DNA of 64,000 bases. Source: Metabacillus rhizolycopersici (GTDB lineage: Bacteria > Bacillota > Bacilli > Bacillales > Bacillaceae). The notes beneath the pieces were generated by a model. It was not told where the DNA came from. It did not search any database and saw nothing but the letters and a program-made list of their open reading frames with translations. Position numbers and translations under genes: made by a program. Positions 55,587 through 64,000 of the stretch are shown piece by piece; position 1 is the first letter of the stretch; the number at the start of each line of letters is the position of its first letter. The DNA is taken from NCBI RefSeq assembly GCF_020075705.1, contig NZ_JAIQUM010000020.1, forward strand, positions 1 through 64,000, given 5' to 3'.

Positions 55587-56126
55587 ATGATGAATTGCTG
55601 GAAAACCATAAACCTTTCAAAGGACGTTGGTCAACACAGAATCCTATTTATATCAATGCTAACGATGGTCTTTATCTTTATTTTAACCTATTTACCTATT
55701 AATTTACTATTACCAAACGTTCATCTTAAAGACGAACATTTTTTCATGTTTGTACTATTGTTACTTAGCATGTTCCCAATTCATAAATTATTACATGCAA
55801 TTCCATTGCTTATAAGCGGAAATCGCGTTTCCATGAAAATAAAATTTTTCTACTTGCTTCCTGTCATCCAAATGAAAGCAAGTCAAAGTATTAAAAAGAG
55901 AAACATGCTCATATCTCTCATGAGTCCTTTTTTAATTCTTACAATTGCCCTTTTTTCAGGTAGCATGTTTTTCCCAGATTATGTGCATTATTTCTGTATC
56001 GCAATGGCCCTTCATATTGGCATTTGTGTACCAGATTTTATAATTAGTAAGCATATACTACTTGCACCTAAAATGAGTTTTATAGAGGAATTTGATGATG
56101 GATATGAAGTACTTGTCCAACGATAA
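55587..56126 (+). CDS. DUF3267-type membrane protein, YhaJ position
   Basis: 179 residues with four membrane helices. A degenerate metalloprotease-like HKLLHAIPLLISG lies where DUF3267 proteins carry HExxH; the Glu is replaced by Lys, so zinc-protease activity is doubtful. Location beside yhaI corresponds to B. subtilis yhaJ. ATG 55587 or 55590, after CGGTGAG. Followed by a strong terminator. Confidence 0.7.
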   Translation: MMNCWKTINLSKDVGQHRILFISMLTMVFIFILTYLPINLLLPNVHLKDEHFFMFVLLLLSMFPIHKLLHAIPLLISGNRVSMKIKFFYLLPVIQMKASQSIKKRNMLISLMSPFLILTIALFSGSMFFPDYVHYFCIAMALHIGICVPDFIISKHILLAPKMSFIEEFDDGYEVLVQR

Positions 56127-56137
56127 CATGATCGTAA

Positions 56138-56170
56138 AAAAAAGGTGATAAGGTCCTTATCACCTTTTTT
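56138..56170. terminator. terminator of the DUF3267 gene
   Basis: A 16-base perfect arm pair (56138-56153 with 56155-56170), A6/T6 feet. Confidence 0.88.
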
Positions 56171-56392
56171 ATGTTAATCACAACTAATCCCCAGAAGTCA
56201 GGTTTACTCCTAAAAAACGATAATTCCTAAAGTTATTGATTGGTTTCCATCATTCAAATCTGATTACCTATTTTAATGTAGAGATGTATTCATTACCACT
56301 TTTAAATGTTAATTTTTATCAGTAGTCAATGCTATCTTTTTCATAAATAGTTTGGTAATGTAATATGTATAATGAAGGAAGGGGGATCTCAA

Positions 56393-56572
56393 ATGTTAAT
56401 TTTCTTCATTTTGTTTGCAGTCTTTATCTTGTTTTATATAAACAAGCTTACAAATGCTTTATGCCTAGTTCGCGAGATTCCTGAAGACCGCCAAACAAAT
56501 GTTTTTAGAACAATAAATGTGCTTATTACTATTTTACTCATCTCCTCATATATAGAAATCTTATTTACGTAG
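56393..56572 (+). CDS. small hypothetical membrane protein
   Basis: 59 residues. Membrane helix MLIFFILFAVFILFYINKLT, a polar middle (REIPEDRQTNVFRT) and a second helix. ATG 56393 follows AAGGGGGATC. No family known. Terminator at 56621-56651 follows. Confidence 0.6.
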   Translation: MLIFFILFAVFILFYINKLTNALCLVREIPEDRQTNVFRTINVLITILLISSYIEILFT

Positions 56573-56620
56573 ATTACTATTAAGAGAATTGAAACTACTT
56601 TATAGTCATTAAGTATGATT

Positions 56621-56651
56621 GCTGACAGGTATCCCTGTCAGCTATTTTTTT
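56621..56651 (+). terminator. terminator of the 59-residue gene
   Basis: GCTGACAGG pairs with CCTGTCAGC, loop of four, then a T-run. Confidence 0.88.
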
Positions 56652-56710
56652 ATCTACCGGAATTTACCTGCGATTGATTTCATCCCTATAGATAAGTCAC
56701 TTTTTTCATT

Positions 56711-56797
56711 TTATAACCATGCTGCACCAACAATGATTAACAAAATGAAAAGTACAACGATCAACGCGAATCCACCTGCGTATGCTCCTCCACCCAT
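56711..56797 (-). CDS. sscA: YjcZ-family sporulation protein, SscA-like
   Basis: 28 residues: MGGGAYAGGFALIVVLFILL followed by IIVGAAWL. A Gly-rich N-terminus and a single hydrophobic helix are the signature of the YjcZ/SscA family of spore proteins. ATG 56797 follows AAAGGAGGTGG, a perfect ribosome site. SscA (YhzE) of B. subtilis, needed for coat assembly and germination, is encoded in the same neighbourhood near prsA and yhaL; orthology is inferred from that position. Confidence 0.85.
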   Translation of the reverse strand: MGGGAYAGGFALIVVLFILLIIVGAAWL

Positions 56798-57124
56798 TTC
56801 GCCACCTCCTTTACTTATTATTTATGTTATCCTATGCATCAACGCCTATCTTTGATTAGGCATTTATCCTATGGATAGAAAATTTATGATTTCCTTTACC
56901 TATTCACTGTATCTTATGGACACTTTTATCTTATGATTGGACTTTTACCCAATTTAAACCTCATTCTAAGTGTTGTCATTCAACGCGATGTCCTTAACCA
57001 ATAATGTTCCGAAATATGAAGTGGCCAAGACCAAAACGAAACAGAAACTCCGTTGTCATAATACAGAATACTTAGAACTTGCTGCTCGTGTGACTTTGAT
57101 AAACAGCGGCAGACTTGAAAAAAC

Positions 57125-57153
57125 TTTTTGCCCATGCCACATTATGGTATAGT
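57125..57153 (+). promoter_or_regulatory. possible prsA promoter
   Basis: TTTTTG (57125-57130), 17 bases, TATAGT (57148-57153), about 50 bases before prsA. The -35 is poor. I see no gene in 56798-57124. Confidence 0.4.
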
Positions 57154-57203
57154 ATTACATGTGAAAATTTCCCAAAAACAGAAAGTAGGAGTTGTACGAA
57201 AAG

Positions 57204-58052
57204 ATGAAAAAGCTAGCAATTATCCTTACTGTAGCAAGCCTTTTTATATTAAGTGCTTGTAACAAGGCTGATTCTGAAGTTGTTGTCGAAACGACAGCAG
57301 GCAATATTACGAAAGAGGAATTTTACGAAGCAATGAAGGACAGATTCGGTGAGGACGTTTTAACTTTGCTTGTTAATGAGAAGGTGTTAAGTAAAAAATA
57401 CACACTATCAGATGAAGAAATTCAAACTGAATTTGATAACTTTAAAACACAATTTCCTGAGCAATTTGCAAATGTTGTTGAAGTTCAAGGTGAAGATGTA
57501 GTTAAGCAAATGATCAAAGTTGATTTATTACGAATGAAAGTCGCTGAAGCAGAAGTTGAAGTGACAAATGAGGATTTAAAATCTTACTATAAGACACTTG
57601 ATGGTAAAGTCCATGCTAGCCATATTTTAGTGCCAGATGAAACGAAAGCTAAAGAAGTAGCGGACAAGCTTGCAAAAGGTGAGAACTTTGAAGACCTTGC
57701 AAACGAATATTCAATAGATCCAAGTGCAGCGCAAAATAGTGGAGATTTAGGTTGGTTTGGTAAAGATGAAATGGTTCCGGAATTTGACAAAGTCGTTTTT
57801 ACGTTAAAGGAAGGCGAAGTAAGCGAACCAGTTAAGACTAAATTCGGCTATCATATAATAAAAGTAACAGAAACTGTTAAGCCATTCAATGAAATGAAAG
57901 AATCTTTAAAAGAGACAGTTCACAAGCAAAAAATCCAACAACCTGACATCATTCAAACTGCGGTTGATAAGGCGTTAAAAGACGCGAATGTTGAGGTGAA
58001 GGATCAGGAGTTCAAAGACCTCTTTAAGCCTCACGAAACAGAAAAAGAGTAA
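57204..58052 (+). CDS. prsA: foldase lipoprotein PrsA
   Basis: 282 residues, close to B. subtilis PrsA (292). A lipoprotein signal ends FILSAC (Cys 20). The N-terminal chaperone part is about 25-130, and the parvulin rotamase domain about 133-225 has KVHASHILVPDE, GDLGWFGKDEMVPEFDKVVF and FGYHIIKV. It folds exported proteins on the outer face of the membrane and is essential in B. subtilis. ATG 57204 behind GTAGGAG. Monocistronic, with a terminator at 58120. Confidence 0.94.
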   Translation: MKKLAIILTVASLFILSACNKADSEVVVETTAGNITKEEFYEAMKDRFGEDVLTLLVNEKVLSKKYTLSDEEIQTEFDNFKTQFPEQFANVVEVQGEDVVKQMIKVDLLRMKVAEAEVEVTNEDLKSYYKTLDGKVHASHILVPDETKAKEVADKLAKGENFEDLANEYSIDPSAAQNSGDLGWFGKDEMVPEFDKVVFTLKEGEVSEPVKTKFGYHIIKVTETVKPFNEMKESLKETVHKQKIQQPDIIQTAVDKALKDANVEVKDQEFKDLFKPHETEKE

Positions 58053-58119
58053 TTAATTCCTAAACGAACGAGGAGAACAAAAGAGTAGGTGCCTTGATCA
58101 GCCTCAGATACGGCATAAT

Positions 58120-58156
58120 AAGACGCGCATGCCCCCGAGGGGGTTAGGCGCGTCTT
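58120..58156. terminator. terminator of prsA
   Basis: AAGACGCGC pairs with GCGCGTCTT, with CCCCC/GGGGG in the upper part. Between it and 58359 I see no gene. Confidence 0.75.
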
Positions 58157-58358
58157 GTGTTTATCCACAGTACATAAATTTTGGTGATTACGGTGGCTTC
58201 CTTGGTATTTGATGATAATCTATCGACTTTGAACGAAAATCTATCAACTTTTTGGATTTATCTATCATTCAGCAAATTTCGGCATCCACTCCTGAGGTTA
58301 ATATTCCAATAAAAGGAAGAAACCCAACTTGCACTTTCGCAATCCGGATTGCTTCCTT

Positions 58359-58698
58359 TTAAGATAATTTAGAGCATAAGAACGCATCGATAAATGGATC
58401 TAAATCTCCGTCCATGACAGGGATGCACGTTACCGATTTCTGTGTTTGTACGGTGATCTTTTACCCTTGAATATGGGTGGGATACATAGAATCGCATTTG
58501 ACTTCCCCAGCCAATGTCCTTTTACTCACCATAAATTTCAGCTAGTTCAGCTTCTAGCTCTTCAATTCTCTTTTGATAGAGCTTTGCTTTAAGCATTTTC
58601 ATCGCATGTTAACGGTTTTTAATTTGTGAACGCTCTGTTTGGCATATGACAACGACATTTGTTGGAATGTGGGTAATCCGAACAGCAGAGATAGTTTC
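58359..58698 (-). pseudogene. prfB: fragment of peptide chain release factor 2
   Basis: Minus-strand translation gives the C-terminal third of RF2: SAVRITHIPTNVVVICQTER, then SQIKNR, stop, HAMKMLKAKLYQKRIEELEA, then EIYGE, stop, [20 protein letters not shown] and [13 protein letters not shown] frameshift leads to [19 protein letters not shown]. Two in-frame stops (in place of Glu and Gln) and one shift show decay. The GGQ region and everything before it are absent. The cell must have its normal prfB elsewhere, so this is a truncated duplicate, not part of the B. subtilis gene order. Confidence 0.88.
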
Positions 58699-58705
58699 CT
58701 ATAAC

Positions 58706-58752
58706 AAAAAAGAAGGGCCCACTTACCTGAGTAGTGGTACCCTTCTTTTTTT
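58706..58752. terminator. terminator of yhaL
   Basis: AAAAAAGAAGGG pairs with CCCTTCTTTTTT; short extra pairing inside. Confidence 0.85.
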
Positions 58753-58772
58753 GATGAACGTCATTTAGAAAA

Positions 58773-58991
58773 TCAGCTCACTGATTGATCATTTTGAAGA
58801 TGTTGCTGTGGTTCAATCATTTCTCGTTTCTTTTGCCGTTCCTGTTCAATTCGATCAAGATATACTTGTCCTTCTTGCTCAATAAACTCATTATCAATTA
58901 TCTTGTCCTCACGAGATGTTTTAAACGCCATATACCCGCTAACAAGTATTCCAATTATACAAACATAAATCCACCATGGTAATAAAAACAT
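58773..58991 (-). CDS. yhaL: sporulation protein YhaL
   Basis: 72 residues. An N-terminal membrane helix FLLPWWIYVCIIGILVSGYM is followed by an acidic amphipathic helix with FIEQEGQVYLDRIEQERQKK. This layout is that of Spore_YhaL proteins, and the gene lies between yhaM and prsA as in B. subtilis. Produced during sporulation there (sigma-E regulon); no promoter is called here. Confidence 0.85.
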   Translation of the reverse strand: MFLLPWWIYVCIIGILVSGYMAFKTSREDKIIDNEFIEQEGQVYLDRIEQERQKKREMIEPQQHLQNDQSVS

Positions 58992-59101
58992 CTATGCTTC
59001 CCCCTTTATCACTTTTATCAAATGATTGCTGACAAGCCCTTTTACAGAAGCTTATGACAGGAAAGCAAAGAATATACCAAAGAAGTCGTTCTTACTTTTG
59101 A

Positions 59102-60046
59102 TCACTCATGAAAGGTTGGTTTATAGAAAGAGCGATTATCAAGTGCAAATACTCTCTCCGTATATTCACCTGGCTTAACACGCTCAAGCGCGCGATCCAG
59201 CATATTCATTTTCGCATCAAGGTTATCGATATAATGAAGAATTTCTGCCTCTTTTATCATTGGTGGTTTGGGACTACCCCACTCAGCTTTCCCATGATGG
59301 CTTAGAACTAAATGCTGAAGCACGATCACTTCTTCTCCTTCAATTTGCAAATGCTCAGCTGCTTTAGCAATTTCATTTACCATAATTGAAATATGTCCTA
59401 ATAAATTACCTTCCACAGTATATGTCGTACTTATTGGACCAGATAACTCAATTACTTTTCCTAAATCATGCAGGATGACGCCAGAATAAAGAAGGTCTGT
59501 ATCAAGACTAGGATATAAAGTAGCAATTGATTTCGCTAAATCGAGCATCGACACCACGTGGTATGCTAATCCTGAAACAAATTCATGATGATTTTTAGTG
59601 GCCGCTGGATACTCGATAAAGGCAGCACCATGTTTTTTCATTAAATGTCTCGTTAGACGTTGGATATTTGGATTTTTCATATCGAATATATATTGCGTAA
59701 TCTTATTATTCATTTCGTCTTTTGGAATTGGGGCAGTTTCTAAAAGGTCTGCTATATCAATCGATTCTTCTGCATTCTTTGGACGAATGTTACGAATTTT
59801 TAATTGATTGCGACCACGATAATGATGAATATCACCAAAGACTTTCACGATACTTTGAGGTGCATAGGTGCCTTCATCTTCTTGTGAAGCATCCCAAAGC
59901 TTTGCTTCAATTTCACCAGATGTGTCCTGTAGGATTAGTGTTAAAAATGCCTTTCCGTTACTTGCGATCCCCTTTGTAGAAGACTTAATTAGCAAATGTA
60001 CATCTACTTGTTCACCAACATCATATTGTAGTATTCCTTTAGCCAT
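59102..60046 (-). CDS. yhaM: 3'-5' exoribonuclease YhaM
   Basis: 314 residues, identical in length to B. subtilis YhaM. An OB-fold nucleic-acid domain covers about 12-90, and an HD domain about 155-285 with [27 protein letters not shown] and [15 protein letters not shown] supplying the metal His/Asp residues. It degrades RNA, and DNA in vitro, from the 3' end. ATG 60046 follows GAGAGGAGC; upstream codons were rejected. Next to yhaN-yhaO, as in B. subtilis. Confidence 0.94.
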   Translation of the reverse strand: MAKGILQYDVGEQVDVHLLIKSSTKGIASNGKAFLTLILQDTSGEIEAKLWDASQEDEGTYAPQSIVKVFGDIHHYRGRNQLKIRNIRPKNAEESIDIADLLETAPIPKDEMNNKITQYIFDMKNPNIQRLTRHLMKKHGAAFIEYPAATKNHHEFVSGLAYHVVSMLDLAKSIATLYPSLDTDLLYSGVILHDLGKVIELSGPISTTYTVEGNLLGHISIMVNEIAKAAEHLQIEGEEVIVLQHLVLSHHGKAEWGSPKPPMIKEAEILHYIDNLDAKMNMLDRALERVKPGEYTERVFALDNRSFYKPTFHE

Positions 60047-60273
60047 AAACAAAGCTCCTCTCATTTTTAAAAAGATTCTATTGGGTGATTTCATCATGTA
60101 GTTTTGAATGTGCCATCAACATTTTTTAAGAATAGTATAGCATAGTTACTGTAGCTCCGGTTTTATAATAGATCAAATCGTAACAGCCACACACCTTAAC
60201 TTCAATTACACACCCTGTCATTCAAATCTAATCACGGAATATGCTTTCTTGTCATTTGAAAAACTCATTCCCA

Positions 60274-63255
60274 TTAACTAACGTGCTCTGACAGGTTGAC
60301 GGTATTTTCTTTATGATAAGTAGTAGCAATATGCTGATGACATGTAAAGTAAATAACCTGATTCTCCTTCTTTAGCTCCTGTAAAAGCTGCATAATATTA
60401 GCTGTTCGTTGATGGTCGAAATGAACAAAGCTATCATCAATCATAATCGGTAAGTTCATTTGATCATTAATTGTTTTTACTAATGCTAACCGTATAGATA
60501 AATACAGCTGCTCAGCCGTTGCTTGGCTTAGCTCTTCAGCAAAAAATCTCATTCCATCTTTTCGTTCAACAATAAATGTTTGCTTATGATCCGGCAAAAA
60601 TACATGATGATATTGATTAGATGTTAGTTTTTTAAAGTAGCTCTCGATATAAGCGAGTAAAGCTGGTAGCCTCGTTTCTCGATGTCGTTCAACTGTTTGA
60701 TTTAATAAATCCTTAGCTAATGCTCGAATCACCCAATTTTCAGCATACTCTCTTATAACTGTCTTTTCCGTTTCAAACGAGTGGAGAAGCTTTGAGTACG
60801 TTCCGCTCTGTTCAATTTGTTGAATCTGAACGATTACACTTGAGTACTCCTGTTGTGTTTCCTTTTCGCGCTGTTCATTCATAGCTATCATTTTCTCAAG
60901 CTCAAGCAATTCTCCTTCAATATCCACATTCTTTTCCAGATTGAATGAGACAAGATCAATATTTTTTTCTGTCGTAAGCTGCTTTTCAACCCAGAGTTTC
61001 TGTTTGGTCATTTCCTCTCTTTGGTGATGAATTTTTGCATATTTACGAAATTCATCTTCATTCTCTACACCAACATTTCCAAGTAATTTATCCTTTGCTC
61101 GTTTCAAGAAATTTATTTTATCAGCTAATGCTTTGATCGCTTCTTCAGCTTCATTTTTTCGTTCCATTACGTTTGATAGCTTTTCACTCTTTGTTACTTC
61201 TCCACTTGAAAGCTTGAATAACTCATAGACAGCTTCCTCAACTGATCCGCTTTTAACCCCACAGGCATCCATTGTCTTATTCACTACATTTTCATACTGA
61301 ACTAGCTCTTGTTTTATTACCTGAAGCTCTGTTAGCTCTTGCTGTCTTTTCAAAATTAACTGTTGGATATGCTGTATCAAATCAAAAGCTTCTAACAAAG
61401 CTTCTGCTGTTATATGTTTGTCTATTTGCAGTTGCTCAGCTATTCGTGAGGTCTTTTCCGTACTTTGAAAATGATCTTCCTCCCATTCTTCGTAATGTTT
61501 TAGAATTTGATCATATGCTCTCTCTTGTTGTTTATGCATAAGCTGCTCGTGATGATATGCTTGCTTTATCTTATTGTCTTTTTCGAGTTTAATCATTAAT
61601 TCTGGCAATGAGTGGTCACTAGCCATGTTCTCCTCCAACAAAGTTATTTCCTGTTCAAGCATTTGTCTTCTCCTCAATAAATGTGCGATAAGAGGATCTT
61701 CCTTTGCTAGAACCTGTTTAACTTGCAGGAAAGAAAAAATGCTCCCAGCTATTAGGATAAAAACGATCAACCAATTTTGTTCGCTGATAAACCATACAGT
61801 ACCTAGTAATAATAGCAACGTTAAACAACCGAAAAGAAGCGCTCGTTGTTTGCTTTCTTGTTTATGTTCTTTTTTTCTACTTTGAATCTGCGATAATAGT
61901 TGCTGATGCTCTGCCTTTACATGTAATGGATTTAGTGATTCTCTTTTAGAGACTTCGGTGGCCAAAGATGTTCTGTCCTCATCAGATAATGCTTCGTTCT
62001 GAAGCTCGCCTATTTTCCATTCAGTTTCTTCTAAAGAACTTTTCGCTTGCTCAAATTGGTCATCTAAGATTTTCTTTCTTTGTTTTAAATTCTGTTCCTC
62101 TGCTAATACTTTCTTAATCGCCTCTTTTATTGGCACCGTTGCATGAATCTTTATGATTTCGTCATCTTTTAAATGCGGATATACCCTTTGTTTATACAAC
62201 ATAATTTCATGTTGTAGCTGTTCAATCCTTTGCTCCTTTTGTTGACTACTTTTCACTCTTTCTTTATATAGAGGAAGCTGCTCTTTTAATGCCTGAATAG
62301 TATGCAGCCTATGTATGACGTCATGATTGACAGCAAGCTCTTCTTCCTCGAGTTGATGCTGCCCGTTTTTACTTTGTAATGAATGCAGTTGTGCTTCCAT
62401 CGGTTGGAGCGTTACGACATATTGATCAAGTTGTTGTAAACCATCTTCTGGAAACCCGGTTGTATCTGGGAGAAACTGCAATTGTTCGATACACCAGTCT
62501 CTTTCTCTAATCAGTGGAAGAACCGTCTGTAACTTTTCAAGCTCCCTTTGCTTTGCTAGCGAGTGCTTTCTAGTCAAAGAGAGCGATGTAAGTTTTTCTT
62601 CTAGAGAGGCACGCATCGTTACAAGCTGTTGATACTCATTGTTTTTCCGCTTTGCCTCAAGCAATTGTCCATTGCTCTCTTTAAGCTTTGAAAGTGCTTC
62701 ATTTAATATCGGTCTTTTGCCGCTTGGCTTAAAGAGGATATCTTGTTGTTTCATCAACGTATTTTCAATTGTAAACAGAGCATCTGCTCCATAAATACTA
62801 GAAAGAAAAAGAAATTTCCCAATTTGATCTGCGTTCATTTTTTGTATTTCTTGAAGCCCATGAACATCGAATGAGAAAATAGATCGATATGTTTCGCGAT
62901 CTACTCCACCGAATAATGCTTGTAAATACTCCTCACCCTCCGCCCGTCCACCTTCTACTTCAACTTTTACATCTCCACCAGCTTTTCCAGGAAGTCGCTC
63001 TATTTTTAACAGATTGTTATCTTCTGTACGAATTAAAAGATACCCGCCATATGCAGTTCCTATTTTAGGTTCATACCGATTTTCTGGTTGTTGCTTCGTA
63101 GGAAAGCCGAATAAAATGCTATGGATAAATGACATAATCGTGGATTTCCCAGCTTCATTTTCGCCATAAATAACCTGGAGTTGTGAATCAGCTAGTTCAA
63201 TGCTTTGATTTTCAAACTTTCCATAGCCATAGATCATTAGCTTTTCAATCTTCAC
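60274..63255 (-). CDS. yhaN: SbcC-like AAA ATPase YhaN
   Basis: 993 residues. N-terminal Walker A GENEAGKSTIMSFIHSILFG near residue 36, Q-loop region FSFDVHGLQEIQ, then long coiled coils (about 180-430 and 550-850) interrupted by two membrane-like segments near 475-515. C-terminal signature ELSQATAEQLYLSIRLALVK and Walker B LPIMIDDSFVHFD complete the split ATPase. It is probably a DNA-processing partner of YhaO, like SbcC with SbcD. It overlaps yhaO by four bases. Unlike SbcC it lacks the zinc-hook Cys-x2-Cys that I looked for. Confidence 0.9.
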   Translation of the reverse strand: MKIEKLMIYGYGKFENQSIELADSQLQVIYGENEAGKSTIMSFIHSILFGFPTKQQPENRYEPKIGTAYGGYLLIRTEDNNLLKIERLPGKAGGDVKVEVEGGRAEGEEYLQALFGGVDRETYRSIFSFDVHGLQEIQKMNADQIGKFLFLSSIYGADALFTIENTLMKQQDILFKPSGKRPILNEALSKLKESNGQLLEAKRKNNEYQQLVTMRASLEEKLTSLSLTRKHSLAKQRELEKLQTVLPLIRERDWCIEQLQFLPDTTGFPEDGLQQLDQYVVTLQPMEAQLHSLQSKNGQHQLEEEELAVNHDVIHRLHTIQALKEQLPLYKERVKSSQQKEQRIEQLQHEIMLYKQRVYPHLKDDEIIKIHATVPIKEAIKKVLAEEQNLKQRKKILDDQFEQAKSSLEETEWKIGELQNEALSDEDRTSLATEVSKRESLNPLHVKAEHQQLLSQIQSRKKEHKQESKQRALLFGCLTLLLLLGTVWFISEQNWLIVFILIAGSIFSFLQVKQVLAKEDPLIAHLLRRRQMLEQEITLLEENMASDHSLPELMIKLEKDNKIKQAYHHEQLMHKQQERAYDQILKHYEEWEEDHFQSTEKTSRIAEQLQIDKHITAEALLEAFDLIQHIQQLILKRQQELTELQVIKQELVQYENVVNKTMDACGVKSGSVEEAVYELFKLSSGEVTKSEKLSNVMERKNEAEEAIKALADKINFLKRAKDKLLGNVGVENEDEFRKYAKIHHQREEMTKQKLWVEKQLTTEKNIDLVSFNLEKNVDIEGELLELEKMIAMNEQREKETQQEYSSVIVQIQQIEQSGTYSKLLHSFETEKTVIREYAENWVIRALAKDLLNQTVERHRETRLPALLAYIESYFKKLTSNQYHHVFLPDHKQTFIVERKDGMRFFAEELSQATAEQLYLSIRLALVKTINDQMNLPIMIDDSFVHFDHQRTANIMQLLQELKKENQVIYFTCHQHIATTYHKENTVNLSEHVS

Positions 63256-64000
63256 CTATCCCTCACCCCACTTTGCTTGAGCAGTTCGTTATGCAACAGT
63301 CGTTCTGCTTCCTTCAGAAGTTGCTGTTGTTCTTCTAATGTAAACTCTTCTATGTATTTCCTATAGATAGGGTGCTGCATAAGCGGCTGCGTCACCTCTG
63401 CAAATGAATGATAATTTTCAACAGTTGTATGTAAATCAGTAAAGAAAGACGTGAGCTTCGGATTGTTTTCATTATGTTGATGCGTTTTATTAAGAATTTT
63501 CACTACCCAGACAAATCGACTGCTATCATCTTCATCATCATTGAGAGCATCCATTATATCTTGAACCGTCTGTGATGTTTCTAAAGAAGTTGCCAAGTCG
63601 CCTGTCTCGGTGAATTCAATTGTTAAACAAGTTGAGCGTCGATCTTGACGAATTTCTCCAATAATTTCTTCACATTGCTGTATTAATTCTGATACATTAT
63701 GCAGTCCCTCAACTGACACTTCGACATCTGCCCAAATCACTTCTTCTGCAGAAATAAATGATGCAGTAGAAGCCTCTTCGTTCATTTCCACTAGATAAAA
63801 CCCTTTTTCACCAGATTCTTTACGATGACGTCCTTGAATATTACCGGAATACGCAATAATAGGATTGTTTTCATGTAAAAGCTGGCGTTTATGAATATGT
63901 CCTAACGCCCAGTAATCAAAATCTTTATTGATTAGCTCATTTACTTTAAATGGACAATACACATCATGCTCTTTATTTCCTTCAATCGAACCATGGAGCA
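63252..64000 (-). CDS. yhaO: metallophosphoesterase YhaO, C-terminal part (cut by window end)
   Basis: About 249 residues are visible; the protein normally has about 400, so the 5' part lies beyond the window. The visible segment begins with the end of the phosphoesterase core (GSIEGNKEHDVYCP, then DYWALGHIHKRQ with the GH-x-H metal motif and AYSGNIQGRHRKE) followed by the capping domain. SbcD/Mre11-like nuclease partner of YhaN. Stop overlaps the yhaN start (ATGA type). Confidence 0.88.
   Translation of the reverse strand, partial: LHGSIEGNKEHDVYCPFKVNELINKDFDYWALGHIHKRQLLHENNPIIAYSGNIQGRHRKESGEKGFYLVEMNEEASTASFISAEEVIWADVEVSVEGLHNVSELIQQCEEIIGEIRQDRRSTCLTIEFTETGDLATSLETSQTVQDIMDALNDDEDDSSRFVWVVKILNKTHQHNENNPKLTSFFTDLHTTVENYHSFAEVTQPLMQHPIYRKYIEEFTLEEQQQLLKEAERLLHNELLKQSGVRDR

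Noticed and set aside
55800..55830. Zinc metalloprotease active site in the DUF3267 gene
   Set aside because: The motif reads HKLLH, lacking the catalytic Glu of HExxH.
56970..57152. 60-codon frame upstream of prsA
   Set aside because: Overlaps the likely prsA promoter, has no ribosome site and no recognisable sequence.

Overview
The window is a low-GC chromosomal segment from an endospore-forming member of the Bacillaceae. Three things support this. Many sporulation and germination genes are present: a GerAB-type permease remnant, a PbpF-like PBP, a 28-residue YjcZ/SscA-type protein, YhaL and ScoC. Initiation uses strong AGGAGG-type ribosome sites with frequent TTG starts. Above all, the gene order is that of the Bacillus subtilis yhaO-yhgE region, although the organism is clearly not B. 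subtilis itself.

Layout. 0-4 kb: azlC-azlD with a cupin-HTH regulator, then an amino-sugar pair in which nagA is broken and nagB intact. 4-7 kb: a three-gene ABC importer of the TrpXYZ type. 7-11.5 kb: an aliphatic sulfonate operon in the order ssuA-D-C-B, with an operator and a transcription attenuator in its leader. 11.5-14 kb: accessory DNA with a hypothetical gene, an amidohydrolase, a decayed alpha/beta-hydrolase and hairpin repeats. 14-18.3 kb: lplJ, yhfI, copD-copC and the tiny zinc-ribbon gene yhfH. 18.4-27.5 kb: a LacI regulator, yhgE-yhgD with matching operators, an MpfA-type CBS protein, an MhqO-type dioxygenase and a frameshifted germination permease. 27.5-36 kb: hemH-hemE, pbpF, hmoB, and a YhfA-like transporter gene split by a 1.6-kb IscB (OMEGA) element. 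36-40.3 kb: a YtrA/YtrB-type GntR-ABC operon, a lipoprotein and a PAP2 phosphatase. 40.4-49.7 kb: a YhaA peptidase, an NhaC antiporter, small genes including an IDEAL-domain protein, flotillin under a sigma-W promoter, and ecsABC. 49.7-50.6 kb: a tandem repeat array between divergent ecsA and hit. 50.6-64 kb: hit, serC, TRAP-controlled trpP, yhaH, scoC, yhaI, yhaJ, sscA, prsA, a prfB fragment, yhaL, yhaM, yhaN and the 3' part of yhaO.

The most unusual features are two. First, a precisely delimited IscB element whose excision would restore the host reading frame; the flanks predict its guide and target. Second, the ecsA-hit intergenic array: two complete 253-bp units plus a partial one, with six copies of AAATGAGGTGT that each open a short reading frame beginning Met-Arg-Cys-Leu, closed by a terminator that can only work rightward. 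I know of no description of the second. The window is also rich in pseudogenes (nagA, alpha/beta-hydrolase, gerAB-like, yhfA-like, prfB fragment) and in recognisable control sites: TRAP triplets, a sigma-W promoter, YhgD and GntR operators, an MhqR-like box and an ssu attenuator.
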